The notes: generated by a model from the sequence alone, not told the origin. A DNA stretch of 64,000 nucleotides from Mycolicibacterium sp. CBMA 226 (GCF_009729075.1 NZ_VTGY01000025.1:62001-126000); one strand, 5' to 3'. Positions 40,624 through 49,540 are shown, numbered from the stretch's first letter. Program-made: numbers and translations.

Positions 40624-41754
40624 ATGAGTACGGTCGCACCGAGTCTCATCGACCGCAGCGGTCGGCGGTATCCCGCTGACCAACCCCGCTGGCGCGGTGA
40701 TGACGGCAGCCCACTGGCCTTCGAACCGCTGCCGGGCATTGGCCGCGAGCAGATCGATGCCGCGGTCAACTCTCAATGGCGCTATCTCGCGGCGCTGCCA
40801 AATTCCTTGGCGCACATCGACCGGGTGACCCTAGGGGAGGGCCGGACGCCGTTGATCGCCAGCAGTTTCGACGGCATCGAAGTCGGCCTCAAAGTCGAGT
40901 CGATGAACCCGACCGGCAGTTTCAAGGATCGCGGCGTCTCGGTGATGGTGACTGCCTTGCGGCACCAGGGGATCGATCGGGCCCTCGAGGATTCCAGCGG
41001 TAACGGCGGATCTTCCGTCGCCGCGTACTGTGCGGCCGCGGGCATCGAAGCCCACATCCTCGTGCCGGCTGCGACGTCGCCGAACAAGATCGTCCAGAGT
41101 CGGCTGCACGGTGCCCACATCGAATTGGTCTCCGGAACGCGGCAGGAAGTGGCGGACGAGGCCGTGCGCCGAGCCGAAACATCTTTCTACGCAAGCCACA
41201 ACTGGCACCCGTACTTCCTGCAAGGCATCAAGCTGATTGCCTACGAGATCTGGGAGGACCTCGGATTCCGTGCTCCCACTGCGGTTCTAGTGCCCGCCGG
41301 CGACGGTAGTCTGGTGCTCTGCTGCGCTGTCGGATTCGGCGAATTGTATCGAGCGGGCGCGATCGACCGCGTGCCCCGAATCCTCGTCAGTCAGCCGCAG
41401 AATTGCTGCCCGCTCGTCGTAGCCATGGAGCAGGGCCGCGACGAGGTCGTTGAACAGCAATGGTCGACGACCGTCGCAGAGGGCACGGCCATCGCGAAGC
41501 CCGTGCGCGATCGTGAAGTCCTGCAAGCGATCCGGGGCACCGGCGGGATTGTCGTCGCGGTCCGGGAAGACGAGTTGCTGCCTGCGGTGGCGGAGCTCGC
41601 CCGGACCGGGCTGTTCGTCGAACCCACCAGCGCCCAGGTGTTGCCGGCATTGCGTCGGCTGCGAGCAGCCGGAGAGATCGACGCCGCCGACACGATCGTG
41701 GCGGTCCTCACCGGATCAGGGCTGAAGGCCAGTCACCTTCTCACGACGGTGTGA
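40624..41754 (+). CDS. Threonine synthase-like PLP enzyme (fold type II)
   Basis: The 376-residue protein has the PLP lysine in NPTGSFKDRG, the SSGNGGSSVAAY phosphate loop and VLTGSGLKAS at the C-terminus, all typical of threonine synthase-type enzymes. It is not the canonical thrC of the thrA-thrC-thrB operon by context, so it may act on a different O-phospho or beta-substituted amino acid. AGGAG sits 6 bases before the ATG at 40624. Position GDGSLVLCCAVGF replaces the usual GNGG-type glycine loop, a possible sign of changed specificity. Confidence 0.85.
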   Translation: MSTVAPSLIDRSGRRYPADQPRWRGDDGSPLAFEPLPGIGREQIDAAVNSQWRYLAALPNSLAHIDRVTLGEGRTPLIASSFDGIEVGLKVESMNPTGSFKDRGVSVMVTALRHQGIDRALEDSSGNGGSSVAAYCAAAGIEAHILVPAATSPNKIVQSRLHGAHIELVSGTRQEVADEAVRRAETSFYASHNWHPYFLQGIKLIAYEIWEDLGFRAPTAVLVPAGDGSLVLCCAVGFGELYRAGAIDRVPRILVSQPQNCCPLVVAMEQGRDEVVEQQWSTTVAEGTAIAKPVRDREVLQAIRGTGGIVVAVREDELLPAVAELARTGLFVEPTSAQVLPALRRLRAAGEIDAADTIVAVLTGSGLKASHLLTTV

Positions 41755-41789
41755 CTACGTCTGGCCGTCCAGCACGCCGGTCGGCGCCG

Positions 41790-42854
41790 CTAGTGCACTG
41801 CGCGGCTGATGGCGTCGGCGACGCGGTCCACCGCATCGCGGGCCGCGGGGCTGATCTGGGTCATGGAGACATATCCGTGCACCAGGCCCCCTTCCCGCAA
41901 CAGGCGAGTCGGGACGCCGAAGTCCTTGAGCCGCTGGGCGTATGCGATCGCCTCGTCCCGCAAGGTATCGAAACCGGCGACGGTGATGAGCGTCGGCGGC
42001 ACCCCGGAAAGGTCCTCCGCAAGGATCGGTGACATCCGCGGATCGGATCGGTCACCAGGATCGGGCACGTAAAGCTCGGACAGCCAATCGATCTGCTTGG
42101 CTGTGAGCGCGGGGTTGTCCGCGAACTCCTCGCGCGAACGGTAGCTGCCCGCGCCGTCCACGACCGGATACATCAGCACCTGCATCCGGGGACGAAGTGC
42201 CTCGCCCTGAAGTTGGTTCGACAGCACCGCACAGAGATTCGCGCCGGCACTGTCACCGAGCAACACGATCCGCGCCGGATCGACTCCCCAGCCGGTGCAG
42301 CGCTCGACGGCGAATTGCCATGCCTCCCAGGCGTCGTCGACAGCGGCTGGAAAGGGGGCTTCGGGAGCCAGGCGATACTCGACCGACAGCACATTGACGC
42401 CGGCGCGGGCCGCAATGAGGTGGGCGGGGGAGTCGTACGCTTGGCGACTTCCGAGGACGAAACCGCCGCCGTGCAGGAACAGCACGAGGCCGCTGGAGCG
42501 CGCCGCCGGCCGATACAGACTGGCCCGAATGCCGCTGGGGAGAACGATATCGGGGTCGACGTCCACAGCCGCGTTCGCGGATTTGTCGGCGAAGACCCGG
42601 CAGTCGTTCTCCATGATGGCGCGTGCCTCGGCCACGGTGCCGTCGCTGAAATCAGGCCCGTCGGCCGTGACACGCATCAGCAGTGCGATCTCCGGTGCCA
42701 TCACGTCGCCGTCGGCGTTGACGGTCGGCGGGACGAGCCGGCGCAGGACCGCTTGCGGAACTCGGCCCAGACCCGTGAACAGCGTGCGCTGCATCAACTC
42801 GCGGCCTGTCAACCGGCGGTCCGGCGCCGTGGACTGCGCGATGGTCGTCGTCAT
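41790..42854 (-). CDS. HSL-family alpha/beta hydrolase (esterase/lipase)
   Basis: The 354-residue protein has the oxyanion HGGGFVLG motif, the nucleophile GDSAGANL and a C-terminal VHGY histidine, the full set for the hormone-sensitive-lipase family. Its ATG overlaps the stop codon of the monooxygenase gene (ATGA at 42851). Coupling with a Baeyer-Villiger enzyme suggests that it hydrolyses the ester or lactone formed by that enzyme. Confidence 0.9.
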   Translation of the reverse strand: MTTTIAQSTAPDRRLTGRELMQRTLFTGLGRVPQAVLRRLVPPTVNADGDVMAPEIALLMRVTADGPDFSDGTVAEARAIMENDCRVFADKSANAAVDVDPDIVLPSGIRASLYRPAARSSGLVLFLHGGGFVLGSRQAYDSPAHLIAARAGVNVLSVEYRLAPEAPFPAAVDDAWEAWQFAVERCTGWGVDPARIVLLGDSAGANLCAVLSNQLQGEALRPRMQVLMYPVVDGAGSYRSREEFADNPALTAKQIDWLSELYVPDPGDRSDPRMSPILAEDLSGVPPTLITVAGFDTLRDEAIAYAQRLKDFGVPTRLLREGGLVHGYVSMTQISPAARDAVDRVADAISRAVH

Positions 42855-44422
42855 GAGGCGACTCGTCCGGAAGCGGCCTGGCTGATCTCGGTGCGGCGAG
42901 TCTCGCTTTGCGTGCCGCCGACGGCGAGTTCGCGTTCCAGTCGCGAGCTGAAACGCAGGTTGTCGTCGATGATCGACCCCCGGTACATCTTCCGGTCTTC
43001 CAAGAACACGTTCCGCATCTGCCAGGGCATCGCGTCGCCTTGACGCGGCAGGTCCCGCTTCGCGCGTTGCATGTATCCGGCATCCAGATCGAGGATCGAG
43101 CGGGTGCCGACGCCCTCGGCCGCATAAGGGGCGACGGTGTCGTACCCATGGGTGTCCATGTACCGGAGCAGTTCGATGAGGCTCTTGCCGAGTAGCGAAA
43201 TCTTCAGTGTCCAGGAAGATTTGGTGTAGCCGACCGCCATCATCCAGTTCGGGATACCCGACAGCAGCGCTCCTCGGTACACCACACTGTCAGAGAACTC
43301 GACCGGTCGCCCGTCGACGGTCAGGTCGATACCGCCGAACAGGTGCATGTTCAGCCCGGTTGCCGTGACGATGAGGTCGGCCGGCAGGTGCTCACCGGAC
43401 TCGAGCTCGATGCCGGTCTTGGTGAAGCGGCGGATCCGGTCGGTCACCACAGATGCGCCGCCCTCGCGGATCGAGGCGAAGAAGTCGCCGTCGGGCGCGA
43501 GGCAGAGGCGCTGGTCCCACGGGTCATACGGCGGGTTGAAGTGACGGTCCACGTCGAACCCCGCCGGCAGTTGCTTTTTGTTCAGGTGGCGGATGACGCG
43601 CCGTGCGGTCTTCGGGAACCTGGTCATCAGCTCGACGACCACCCAGTCGAGCAACACGTTCTTCCACCGGGTCGCGAGGTAGCCGCGCCGTTCCCCGAGG
43701 AGCCGAGTGAGCTTGAGGCTCAGCGTGTCGACGCGCGGTAGCGACATGATGTACGTCGGCGTGCGCTGCAGCATGGTGACGTGGTCAGCAGCGTCATCGC
43801 CCTTGAGGAGCGATGGGATGAGCGTGATTGCGGTTGCGCCGCTGCCGATTACGACGACATTCTTGCCGTAGTGGTCGTAGCCCTCGGGCCAGAACTGCGG
43901 GTGGATGATGTCGCCCTCGAAGTCGTCCCGACCCTCGAACTCCGGGGTGTACCCCTCGTCGTACCGATAGTAGCCCGTGCCGGCGTAGACCCAGCCCGCC
44001 TTGATCACCTCGCTGCGGACCGCACCGTCTGGGGTGGTGACCTCGACGGTCAACACCCACTCTGCGTCGTCGCTCGACCAGGCGGCGGCCACGACGTGGT
44101 GGCGGTACCTGATGATCTTGTCGAGGCCGTACTCCTCGACGGTCTCGTTGAGGTAGTCCAGGATCAGCGGTGCATCAGCGATCGCCTTCTCGTCGCGCCA
44201 GCTCTTGAACTCGTACGCGAAGGTGTGAAGATCCGAGTCGGACCGAATGCCGGGGTACCGAAACAGATCCCACGTCCCGCCGATGGCGGCGCGCCCCTCG
44301 AGCAGCGCAATCTTCTTCGTCGGGAACTCTTTCGTGAGATACGCCGCCGCGCCGATCCCTGAGATGCCTCCACCGATGATCACGACGTCGAAGTACTCCG
44401 GGCTGGGTACTGGGATGCTCAT
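42851..44422 (-). CDS. Baeyer-Villiger flavin monooxygenase, EthA-like
   Basis: The 523-residue enzyme has an FAD-binding GGGISGIGAA near the N-terminus, the Baeyer-Villiger fingerprint FEGDIIHPQFW and an NADPH-binding VIGSGATAITL. Whole-length features, such as RTPTYIMSLP, resemble the EthA/Rv3049c group. Such enzymes insert oxygen next to a ketone to form esters or lactones. AAGGA precedes the ATG at 44422. A monooxygenase also lies near nrd genes in M. tuberculosis, so this gene may be part of the ancestral order. Confidence 0.92.
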   Translation of the reverse strand: MSIPVPSPEYFDVVIIGGGISGIGAAAYLTKEFPTKKIALLEGRAAIGGTWDLFRYPGIRSDSDLHTFAYEFKSWRDEKAIADAPLILDYLNETVEEYGLDKIIRYRHHVVAAAWSSDDAEWVLTVEVTTPDGAVRSEVIKAGWVYAGTGYYRYDEGYTPEFEGRDDFEGDIIHPQFWPEGYDHYGKNVVVIGSGATAITLIPSLLKGDDAADHVTMLQRTPTYIMSLPRVDTLSLKLTRLLGERRGYLATRWKNVLLDWVVVELMTRFPKTARRVIRHLNKKQLPAGFDVDRHFNPPYDPWDQRLCLAPDGDFFASIREGGASVVTDRIRRFTKTGIELESGEHLPADLIVTATGLNMHLFGGIDLTVDGRPVEFSDSVVYRGALLSGIPNWMMAVGYTKSSWTLKISLLGKSLIELLRYMDTHGYDTVAPYAAEGVGTRSILDLDAGYMQRAKRDLPRQGDAMPWQMRNVFLEDRKMYRGSIIDDNLRFSSRLERELAVGGTQSETRRTEISQAASGRVAS

Positions 44423-44486
44423 CTCTCGATTCCTTCCTGTGCCGGCACTGGCGCCTTGCGATGTGCCTCAGACTGCCGGGGTCGAC

Positions 44487-44500
44487 GTGGTGTGCACCAC
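44487..44500. promoter_or_regulatory. Palindrome in the BVMO / SGNH divergent gap
   Basis: GTGGTG-TG-CACCAC lies 65-78 bases upstream of the monooxygenase start and about 130 bases before the SGNH hydrolase. It is a plausible regulator site, though no regulator gene is adjacent. Confidence 0.35.
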
Positions 44501-44630
44501 ACCGAAATGCAACAACCTGTGGCCGTTGACGGTGTGAATCGCACCCTCTGCGAGCCCTCGGATCAGCTCTGGCTGATTCGGCCGCTTTGGGTGATACTCA
44601 CTGGACGTCGGCGAACCGAAAGGGCCAGCA

Positions 44631-45611
44631 ATGAACGCGAAGCGTCGCGGAGAGTCGTTCGACGAGCCCGGTGCCACGCCGGAACAGAAGGGACACCGCT
44701 CACGGTCGAGACGGGCTTTATTGCTGTCGCTGAAGGTATTTGGCGCACTGGTGGTCATCGCGCTGGTGGTGATCGGTGGGGCCGTCGCGATGGTCTACTA
44801 CCAGGGCAAGCGGGCGCCTGCCGGCAACCATGACTACGTGGCCCTGGGCAGTTCGTTCGGTGCAGGTCCGGGCGTCCCCGACCGCGACCCGACGAGTCCA
44901 ATCCTCTGCATCCGGTCGGGCAACAACTACGCGCATCAATTGGCTGCGCTACGCCATCTGAATCTCACGGATATGACGTGTTCGGGCGCAACGGCGCAGA
45001 ACGTGCTGCACGGTGGGCAGTTCTTCCAGCCACCGCAGCTCGATGCGGTCCGAGAGAACACGAAGCTCGTCACCATCACCGCGGGCGGCAATGACATCTA
45101 CTACTTGCCCAACCTGTTCGCATGGTCATGTGCGACGGACCCCGGTGCGTTGTCGTGGGCGTGGCGGCTCGGCGTGTGCGACGCGAAGTCGGACGCCGAC
45201 GTCGATAAGGCCGTCGCGCAGGTGGGTGCGAGTTTGACGGAAGTGGGTGCCGAAGCCCACCGGCGGGCGCCGAAGGCCACGGTCGTGTACGTCAACTACA
45301 CGACCGTCCTGCCCGACGCCGGGTACTGTCCTGCCAAGCTACCCATCACCGACGCGCAGTTCGACAGGGCTCGGCAATTGGCGAAAACGCTTGTCGCCAA
45401 GACGGAAGAGGCAGCGCGCGTGACGGGGTCTGTGCTGGTGTCGGCAGCCGACCTGACTCGCGGACACGACATCTGTGCGGCCGATCCGTGGGTTTACGGC
45501 TACACGTTCTCTGCGAGTCCGCTGAATTACGGACCCATGGCCTATCACCCGACGCTGCGGGCCATGACCGAAATCGCCGCGCAGATCAACAAGACCCTCG
45601 ATTCGAGATAG
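44631..45611 (+). CDS. SGNH/GDSL hydrolase, membrane-anchored or secreted
   Basis: The 326-residue protein has a basic N-terminus, one hydrophobic segment (about residues 30-56) and a SGNH esterase domain. The nucleophile is in YVALGSSFGAGPG, the oxyanion GGND is present and the base histidine is in AYHPTLRAM. Four to six cysteines suggest disulfides outside the membrane. It likely hydrolyses extracellular or envelope lipids. It converges with the amine oxidase gene. Confidence 0.87.
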   Translation: MNAKRRGESFDEPGATPEQKGHRSRSRRALLLSLKVFGALVVIALVVIGGAVAMVYYQGKRAPAGNHDYVALGSSFGAGPGVPDRDPTSPILCIRSGNNYAHQLAALRHLNLTDMTCSGATAQNVLHGGQFFQPPQLDAVRENTKLVTITAGGNDIYYLPNLFAWSCATDPGALSWAWRLGVCDAKSDADVDKAVAQVGASLTEVGAEAHRRAPKATVVYVNYTTVLPDAGYCPAKLPITDAQFDRARQLAKTLVAKTEEAARVTGSVLVSAADLTRGHDICAADPWVYGYTFSASPLNYGPMAYHPTLRAMTEIAAQINKTLDSR

Positions 45612-45654
45612 GCTCGGGCGTCCGCGCTGACGCGGCGCCCCTCGGATTGAGCAG

Positions 45655-45680
45655 CGGCCGAGGCTGTTTCGCATCGGCCG
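45655..45680. terminator. Hairpin between SGNH hydrolase and amine oxidase genes
   Basis: CGGCCGA (45655-45661) pairs with TCGGCCG (45674-45680) around a 12-base loop, in the gap between convergent stops. No U-run follows. Confidence 0.4.
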
Positions 45681-45709
45681 GTCTGCTCTTACCCGAGGGC
45701 GGTCCGAAT

Positions 45710-47113
45710 CTACGCGGAGGCCGCTACCGTGATGTCAAGTCGCTGCGCGATCTGATCGGCGGTGTGCAGACCGGTCAGGATGGCGCCGTTCATGGTCCCG
45801 GCCCACTCGCCCGCGGTTTCCGTGCCCGCCCAGTGGATGCGCCCGTGCGGCGCGGTAAGGGCCTCGCCGTAGTTCACCGATGCGAAGGGCGGCGCGGCCG
45901 GATGCGGGCCGCCCGGGGCGAAAGGTTCTGTGCCCCAACAGTGATCGATGTAGTCGATGGGGCTGCCGGCCTGGGGGCCGTACAGGTCGACCAATTGGTC
46001 GAGCACCAGTTTCCGCCGAACGGCCGGACCGAAGCCGTCGTACACCCGAGCGGTGCAGAAGACCATCAGGATGCCCGGCCCGTCATCGCTGGGTGACACG
46101 TCGAAGGTGATGAACACCGGAGCGGTATCGGTCAATGCCTCACCCGAAAGCCCCTCAGACCGCCAGAAGGGCTTGTCGTAGGCAACGAACGCCTTGCTCA
46201 GCGCACCCATCGGGAAGCTCGTCGTGAGCCCCTCGGTCTTGTCCGGCAGGGCCGGATGGTAGTCGATGTACGCCCGATGCTCGGGGGCCGCGGTCACGAT
46301 CGCGTACTTGGCGTTGATCACTCCCGAGTCGGTGGATACTGTGACGCTGTTATCGTCCTGGGAGATCTCGCGCACCTGGGTGTTCAGCACAATTCGGTCG
46401 CCGATCTGCGCAGCGAGCCGTTTGGCGATCTCTTGAGTGGTTTCGGTGACGCGAAACTCCTGCTGTCCGCCTTCGACGGCAAGCATGTGATCGAGCCCGC
46501 CCACGGCCTGGATATAGCGCAACACATGCAGCAGTGACACGTCGAGCGGGCTGCAGCCCCACTGCACCCTGGTGACGATGAACATCAGGGCACGTGTGCT
46601 GGTTGCGGCCTGCTGCTGGTCGAGCCATTCGCCGTACGAGATCGAGTCGAGCTGGCCGGCGTTGGGGGATTTCCAGGCGGCATTGACGTCGATGGTCTCC
46701 AGCAATGTGGTCAGCTCCATCAGGATGCGGCCCAGATCCTCCGCGTCCACCGGTCCGGTCGTCGGCAGGGTGCCCGTGTAGGTCTGGCGTTGCCCGCCCA
46801 TCCAGAGAACGTTGTCGCCTTCATCGAACTGCGGGGTCAGCGAACACCCCAAGCGCTGCATCAGGTCACGGATCGCGGTGTGGCGCTGCGCGACCCACGT
46901 CGCACCCAGGTCGACCTTGACTCCGGCCACCTCTCCTGAGTACGAACGGCCACCGACCCGGTCACGGCCTTCAATGACGAGAACTGATACACCTTGACTG
47001 GAGAGCCGATCCGCGGCGCTCAAGCCGGCGAAGCCCGCACCGACAACCACCACATCGACCGATGCGACTTCGGCGTCGCCCTCATGGGATTTCGACAAGG
47101 TCTGATCTTTCAC
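45710..47113 (-). CDS. Flavin monoamine oxidase family protein
   Basis: The protein of 467 residues has the N-terminal FAD motif VVGAGFAGLSAADRL, the GGRSYSG second nucleotide motif, and the C-terminal IHWAGTETAGEWAGTMNGAI typical of monoamine and polyamine oxidases. It oxidises an amine to an imine/aldehyde with release of peroxide. The GTG at 47113 is preferred because GGAGG lies 5 bases upstream; an ATG at 47125 is in frame. It could feed aldehydes into the dehydrogenases at 55-58 kb, which is inference. Confidence 0.9.
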   Translation of the reverse strand: MKDQTLSKSHEGDAEVASVDVVVVGAGFAGLSAADRLSSQGVSVLVIEGRDRVGGRSYSGEVAGVKVDLGATWVAQRHTAIRDLMQRLGCSLTPQFDEGDNVLWMGGQRQTYTGTLPTTGPVDAEDLGRILMELTTLLETIDVNAAWKSPNAGQLDSISYGEWLDQQQAATSTRALMFIVTRVQWGCSPLDVSLLHVLRYIQAVGGLDHMLAVEGGQQEFRVTETTQEIAKRLAAQIGDRIVLNTQVREISQDDNSVTVSTDSGVINAKYAIVTAAPEHRAYIDYHPALPDKTEGLTTSFPMGALSKAFVAYDKPFWRSEGLSGEALTDTAPVFITFDVSPSDDGPGILMVFCTARVYDGFGPAVRRKLVLDQLVDLYGPQAGSPIDYIDHCWGTEPFAPGGPHPAAPPFASVNYGEALTAPHGRIHWAGTETAGEWAGTMNGAILTGLHTADQIAQRLDITVAASA

Positions 47114-47156
47114 GGTTTCCTCCATCGCACTCGCGGTTGAGATGATGCGAGAGACA

Positions 47157-47206
47157 GCGGACGGCAGTGTCGGTCAGCGCCTGTGCAATGATGAACTGCC
47201 GTCCGC
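47157..47206. promoter_or_regulatory. Inverted repeat upstream of the amine oxidase gene
   Basis: GCGGACGGCAGT (47157-47168) and its exact complement (47195-47206) are 26 bases apart. The repeat starts about 45 bases before the start codon and could form an mRNA leader hairpin or a pair of operator half-sites. Confidence 0.4.
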
Positions 47207-47305
47207 AGTGGATTACCTTGGCAATCCCCATATCTCGCTACTGACAGGTTCAGTGTCGCCAGCGATGGTTCGGCGCGGCCACAACAACGGCCACCGACTT
47301 ATGGC

Positions 47306-47334
47306 GATCAGGGGTGCACGGTGCACCCCTGATC
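47306..47334. repeat. Perfect 29-base palindrome
   Basis: Fourteen-base arms (GATCAGGGGTGCAC and its exact complement) flank one central G at 47320. It overlaps the stop codon of the small exported protein gene and lies about 190 bases upstream of the amine oxidase start. It may be the operon terminator or a high-affinity operator. Confidence 0.75.
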
Positions 47335-47572
47335 ATCGGCCAGAGGGTGATGTGATGGCTCTGTTGGGGTCTGTCGGCGGAGGTGGGGAGGTGAAGGGCG
47401 GGGCCTGGGGCGGCAAGAGTCCTTTCTCTGTGGGCTGTACTGACGAGGTGCTCGTAGGTGCGGGTGAGCTGGGAGCAGGTGCGCTGTCGTTGCCGCAGTC
47501 CGCGGTGAACAAGCCGATGATCAGAAGAACTACCGCAGCCCGGATCCAGACTGATTTGAGCACGGTGGCCAT
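47333..47572 (-). CDS. Small exported proline-rich protein, unknown function
   Basis: The 79-residue protein has one N-terminal hydrophobic segment (about residues 10-24) followed by a Pro/Ser/Thr-rich tail without clear structure. A cysteine follows the hydrophobic part (FTADCGN), but aspartate at -1 makes a true lipobox unlikely. It lies 2 bases after the preceding exported protein gene and is the last gene of the MspA operon. No family is recognised. Confidence 0.6.
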   Translation of the reverse strand: MATVLKSVWIRAAVVLLIIGLFTADCGNDSAPAPSSPAPTSTSSVQPTEKGLLPPQAPPFTSPPPPTDPNRAITSPSGR

Positions 47573-47574
47573 CG

Positions 47575-48150
47575 CTATTGCCCGGGCGTTGCGGGTTGAT
47601 CAGTGGGCGCGGGCTGGGCCGGTGGCTCAAGTTGCGGGTAGCTCGGCGGGGTCGTGTTCGTCACCTCGCCGGTGGGTACCCCGGTCTTCGGCGGTGTGCC
47701 CGTTGGGCTTTCCAGCAGAGGCTGCGGCCACGGCCCGGCACTGGAGATCATGCCCGGCAGGGTTCCGGTGTCCGACTGCAGGAGAGCCGAGGTGCTGTCG
47801 GGAGGCACGATTCCGCCCTGAACCCCGTACCGCATGTTGGTGTAGTTGAGAATGAAGGACTGATTCGGTGCTGACGGTCCCGGTTTGCTGTTGGGCAAAC
47901 TCACGCTGGTCTGCGTCGGGTCGGCGGTGGGTCCGCTGGTTCGCACGCCACGGGTGTCGGTCGTGTGGGGCGGATATGTATATGAGCCCGTGCCGAATTC
48001 GTAGGTATATGCCCCCGGATAGGGAGCGGTCGGTGTTCCGGGGACGAACGGTAGCGGGGGTTGCGCGCCGGCGATGGCGCCGCCCACGGAACTCATGGCC
48101 AGAATCATCGCGCCGCATGCGACGCATCGACCAACTCGGAGTTGTGTCAC
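47575..48150 (-). CDS. Exported proline-rich protein of the MspA operon, unknown function
   Basis: The 191-residue protein has a signal peptide (about residues 1-30, ending GGAIAGAQ) and a mature part rich in Pro, Thr, Ser and Tyr. The start is set at the GTG at 48150 because AAAGGAG lies 6 bases upstream; an ATG at 48168 lacks one. It starts 24 bases downstream of the porin gene, so the two are probably cotranscribed. It may assist the porin in the outer membrane, but there is no domain evidence. Confidence 0.65.
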   Translation of the reverse strand: MTQLRVGRCVACGAMILAMSSVGGAIAGAQPPLPFVPGTPTAPYPGAYTYEFGTGSYTYPPHTTDTRGVRTSGPTADPTQTSVSLPNSKPGPSAPNQSFILNYTNMRYGVQGGIVPPDSTSALLQSDTGTLPGMISSAGPWPQPLLESPTGTPPKTGVPTGEVTNTTPPSYPQLEPPAQPAPTDQPATPGQ

Positions 48151-48174
48151 AGAGGGCTCCTTTCTCATGCGAGG

Positions 48175-48813
48175 TCAGATCTTGATCGGGTCGCCGTAGA
48201 TGGCGTACGAGAAGTGGCTGGCGGCAGTCGAAATACGCAAGTAGGCGTACGAGCGGATGTTGACGTCGCCGCCGCAGGCGTCGGCTTTGATGTGAAGGTT
48301 GTCGACCCCCAGCGACGCGGTGTTGCCCGGGCTCAGCGCCATGTTGGTCATCGGCAGGTCGACGATGACGCCGGGCTGGACAATGGTTTCCAAGAATCCG
48401 GCAGCGCCGATGGTCCCGCCGACACCGGACGGCACGCCGGCTGAGCCGGCAACACCGCCGGTGCCACCCATGACCAGACCTGCCGACACATCTGATTGGC
48501 AGCCCAATTGATATCCGAGGATGAAAAGGCTGTCCTGGATCGGATTTCCACCGCCGGTCGCCGCTGCCGTCGCCGTAGCGGTGACGAATGCTTCACGGGA
48601 GTTGGCCGCCGCAGCGAGGTTGGGAACGGAATTGACGACCTCATTCTTGATTTGCAGATTCAGATGCCAGCCATCCGGGGAGACTTTGTCGTAGACCTGC
48701 GGAGCCATGTCGACCGGTGCGGCATGTCCGGCAGGCGCCGCGGACAAGCTCGCCACCGACACCGCTACTGCCGCAGCGGCGAGGAAGGGTGCGGGTGAAA
48801 CTTTCAATTTCAT
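48175..48813 (-). CDS. MspA-family porin
   Basis: The 212-residue protein has a signal peptide (cleavage near GHAAPVD) and matches the MspA family: GYQLGC in the rim region, a glycine-rich valley, and the C-terminal FSYAIYGDP resembling the MspA TTYGEPW end. MspA proteins form octameric pores for small hydrophilic solutes in the mycobacterial outer membrane and occur in mycobacteria and relatives. The ATG at 48813 follows AAAGGAACAC. Two internal cysteines (GCQS, ADACGG) are unusual for MspA itself and could form a disulfide. Confidence 0.87.
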   Translation of the reverse strand: MKLKVSPAPFLAAAAVAVSVASLSAAPAGHAAPVDMAPQVYDKVSPDGWHLNLQIKNEVVNSVPNLAAAANSREAFVTATATAAATGGGNPIQDSLFILGYQLGCQSDVSAGLVMGGTGGVAGSAGVPSGVGGTIGAAGFLETIVQPGVIVDLPMTNMALSPGNTASLGVDNLHIKADACGGDVNIRSYAYLRISTAASHFSYAIYGDPIKI

Positions 48814-48841
48814 TGTGTTCCTTTCATTTTGTGTGTCGAAT

Positions 48842-49540
48842 TCATCCGAAGCTGTGTCGGAGGTCTTCTCGATGACTCGAGCTGGTGCCCGTCGCCACGT
48901 TGTGTGAATGCAGCGCGCGGTAGGCGAGAAAGTAGATGACCCCCTGGGCACCCCATGTCACCAACGCGGCGGTGTAGAAGAACGTGCGGTTCTGGTCGTC
49001 GAAGGGGAGTGGGCAGAAGTCGTAGATGATCGCGATAACCGACGCGGCTGCGGTGATCAAACCGGTTGCGATGGCGAGCTTCTGGGCGCCAGAGTCCCAG
49101 ACCTTCTTGGCGAAATACGCCAGGAATCCCGTCGTGAGCAGATTGGCCAGCAGATAGAACGTCGCCGGCCCGATGTGGAGAGTTTCGTCGTGGAACTTCT
49201 TCAGGAAAGTGGCGGCGACGACGGCCAGTCCGAATACACCGACCTCGACAGCGACCGTCGGCTGGTATCGATGGGTGACCGCCATCAGGCCCATGACGAG
49301 GATGAGGGTGAAACCGACCGACCGGGAGAACGCGTCGAGGAAAAAGGAGACGTCGAACGCGATCCCGCCCTCCGTGGCACCGAGCAGCGACCCGACCAGG
49401 AAATTGCTGGCGGACACTCCCACGACCAAGCATTCGAGGCCGAGCAGGTAGTTGCCGTAGTCGCGGATGAACTTCCATCCGACGTAGTAGCCGACGGCAG
49501 CCAACCAGACGGCCGCTGCCAGGAAGATGACGTCCTTCAT
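48842..49540 (-). CDS. Seven-helix integral membrane protein, unknown function
   Basis: The 232-residue protein has about seven hydrophobic segments (near residues 4-22, 32-54, 65-90, 95-113, 122-143, 152-172 and 182-206) and a short hydrophilic tail. I do not recognise the family. It is 28 bases upstream of the MspA porin gene in the same direction, so it probably belongs to the same operon. No retinal-binding lysine pattern was seen that would support a rhodopsin. Confidence 0.7.
   Translation of the reverse strand: MKDVIFLAAAVWLAAVGYYVGWKFIRDYGNYLLGLECLVVGVSASNFLVGSLLGATEGGIAFDVSFFLDAFSRSVGFTLILVMGLMAVTHRYQPTVAVEVGVFGLAVVAATFLKKFHDETLHIGPATFYLLANLLTTGFLAYFAKKVWDSGAQKLAIATGLITAAASVIAIIYDFCPLPFDDQNRTFFYTAALVTWGAQGVIYFLAYRALHSHNVATGTSSSHREDLRHSFG

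Noticed and set aside
38976..40769. Open frame of about 600 codons antisense to nrdE
   Set aside because: A shadow of nrdE, whose identity is certain.
40624..41754. Annotation as the main threonine synthase thrC
   Set aside because: The fold and lysine motif fit, but the thr operon genes are absent and the glycine loop differs, so only a family-level call is supported.
48842..49540. Microbial rhodopsin (seven helices)
   Set aside because: The helix count fits but the retinal lysine context in the last helix is missing.
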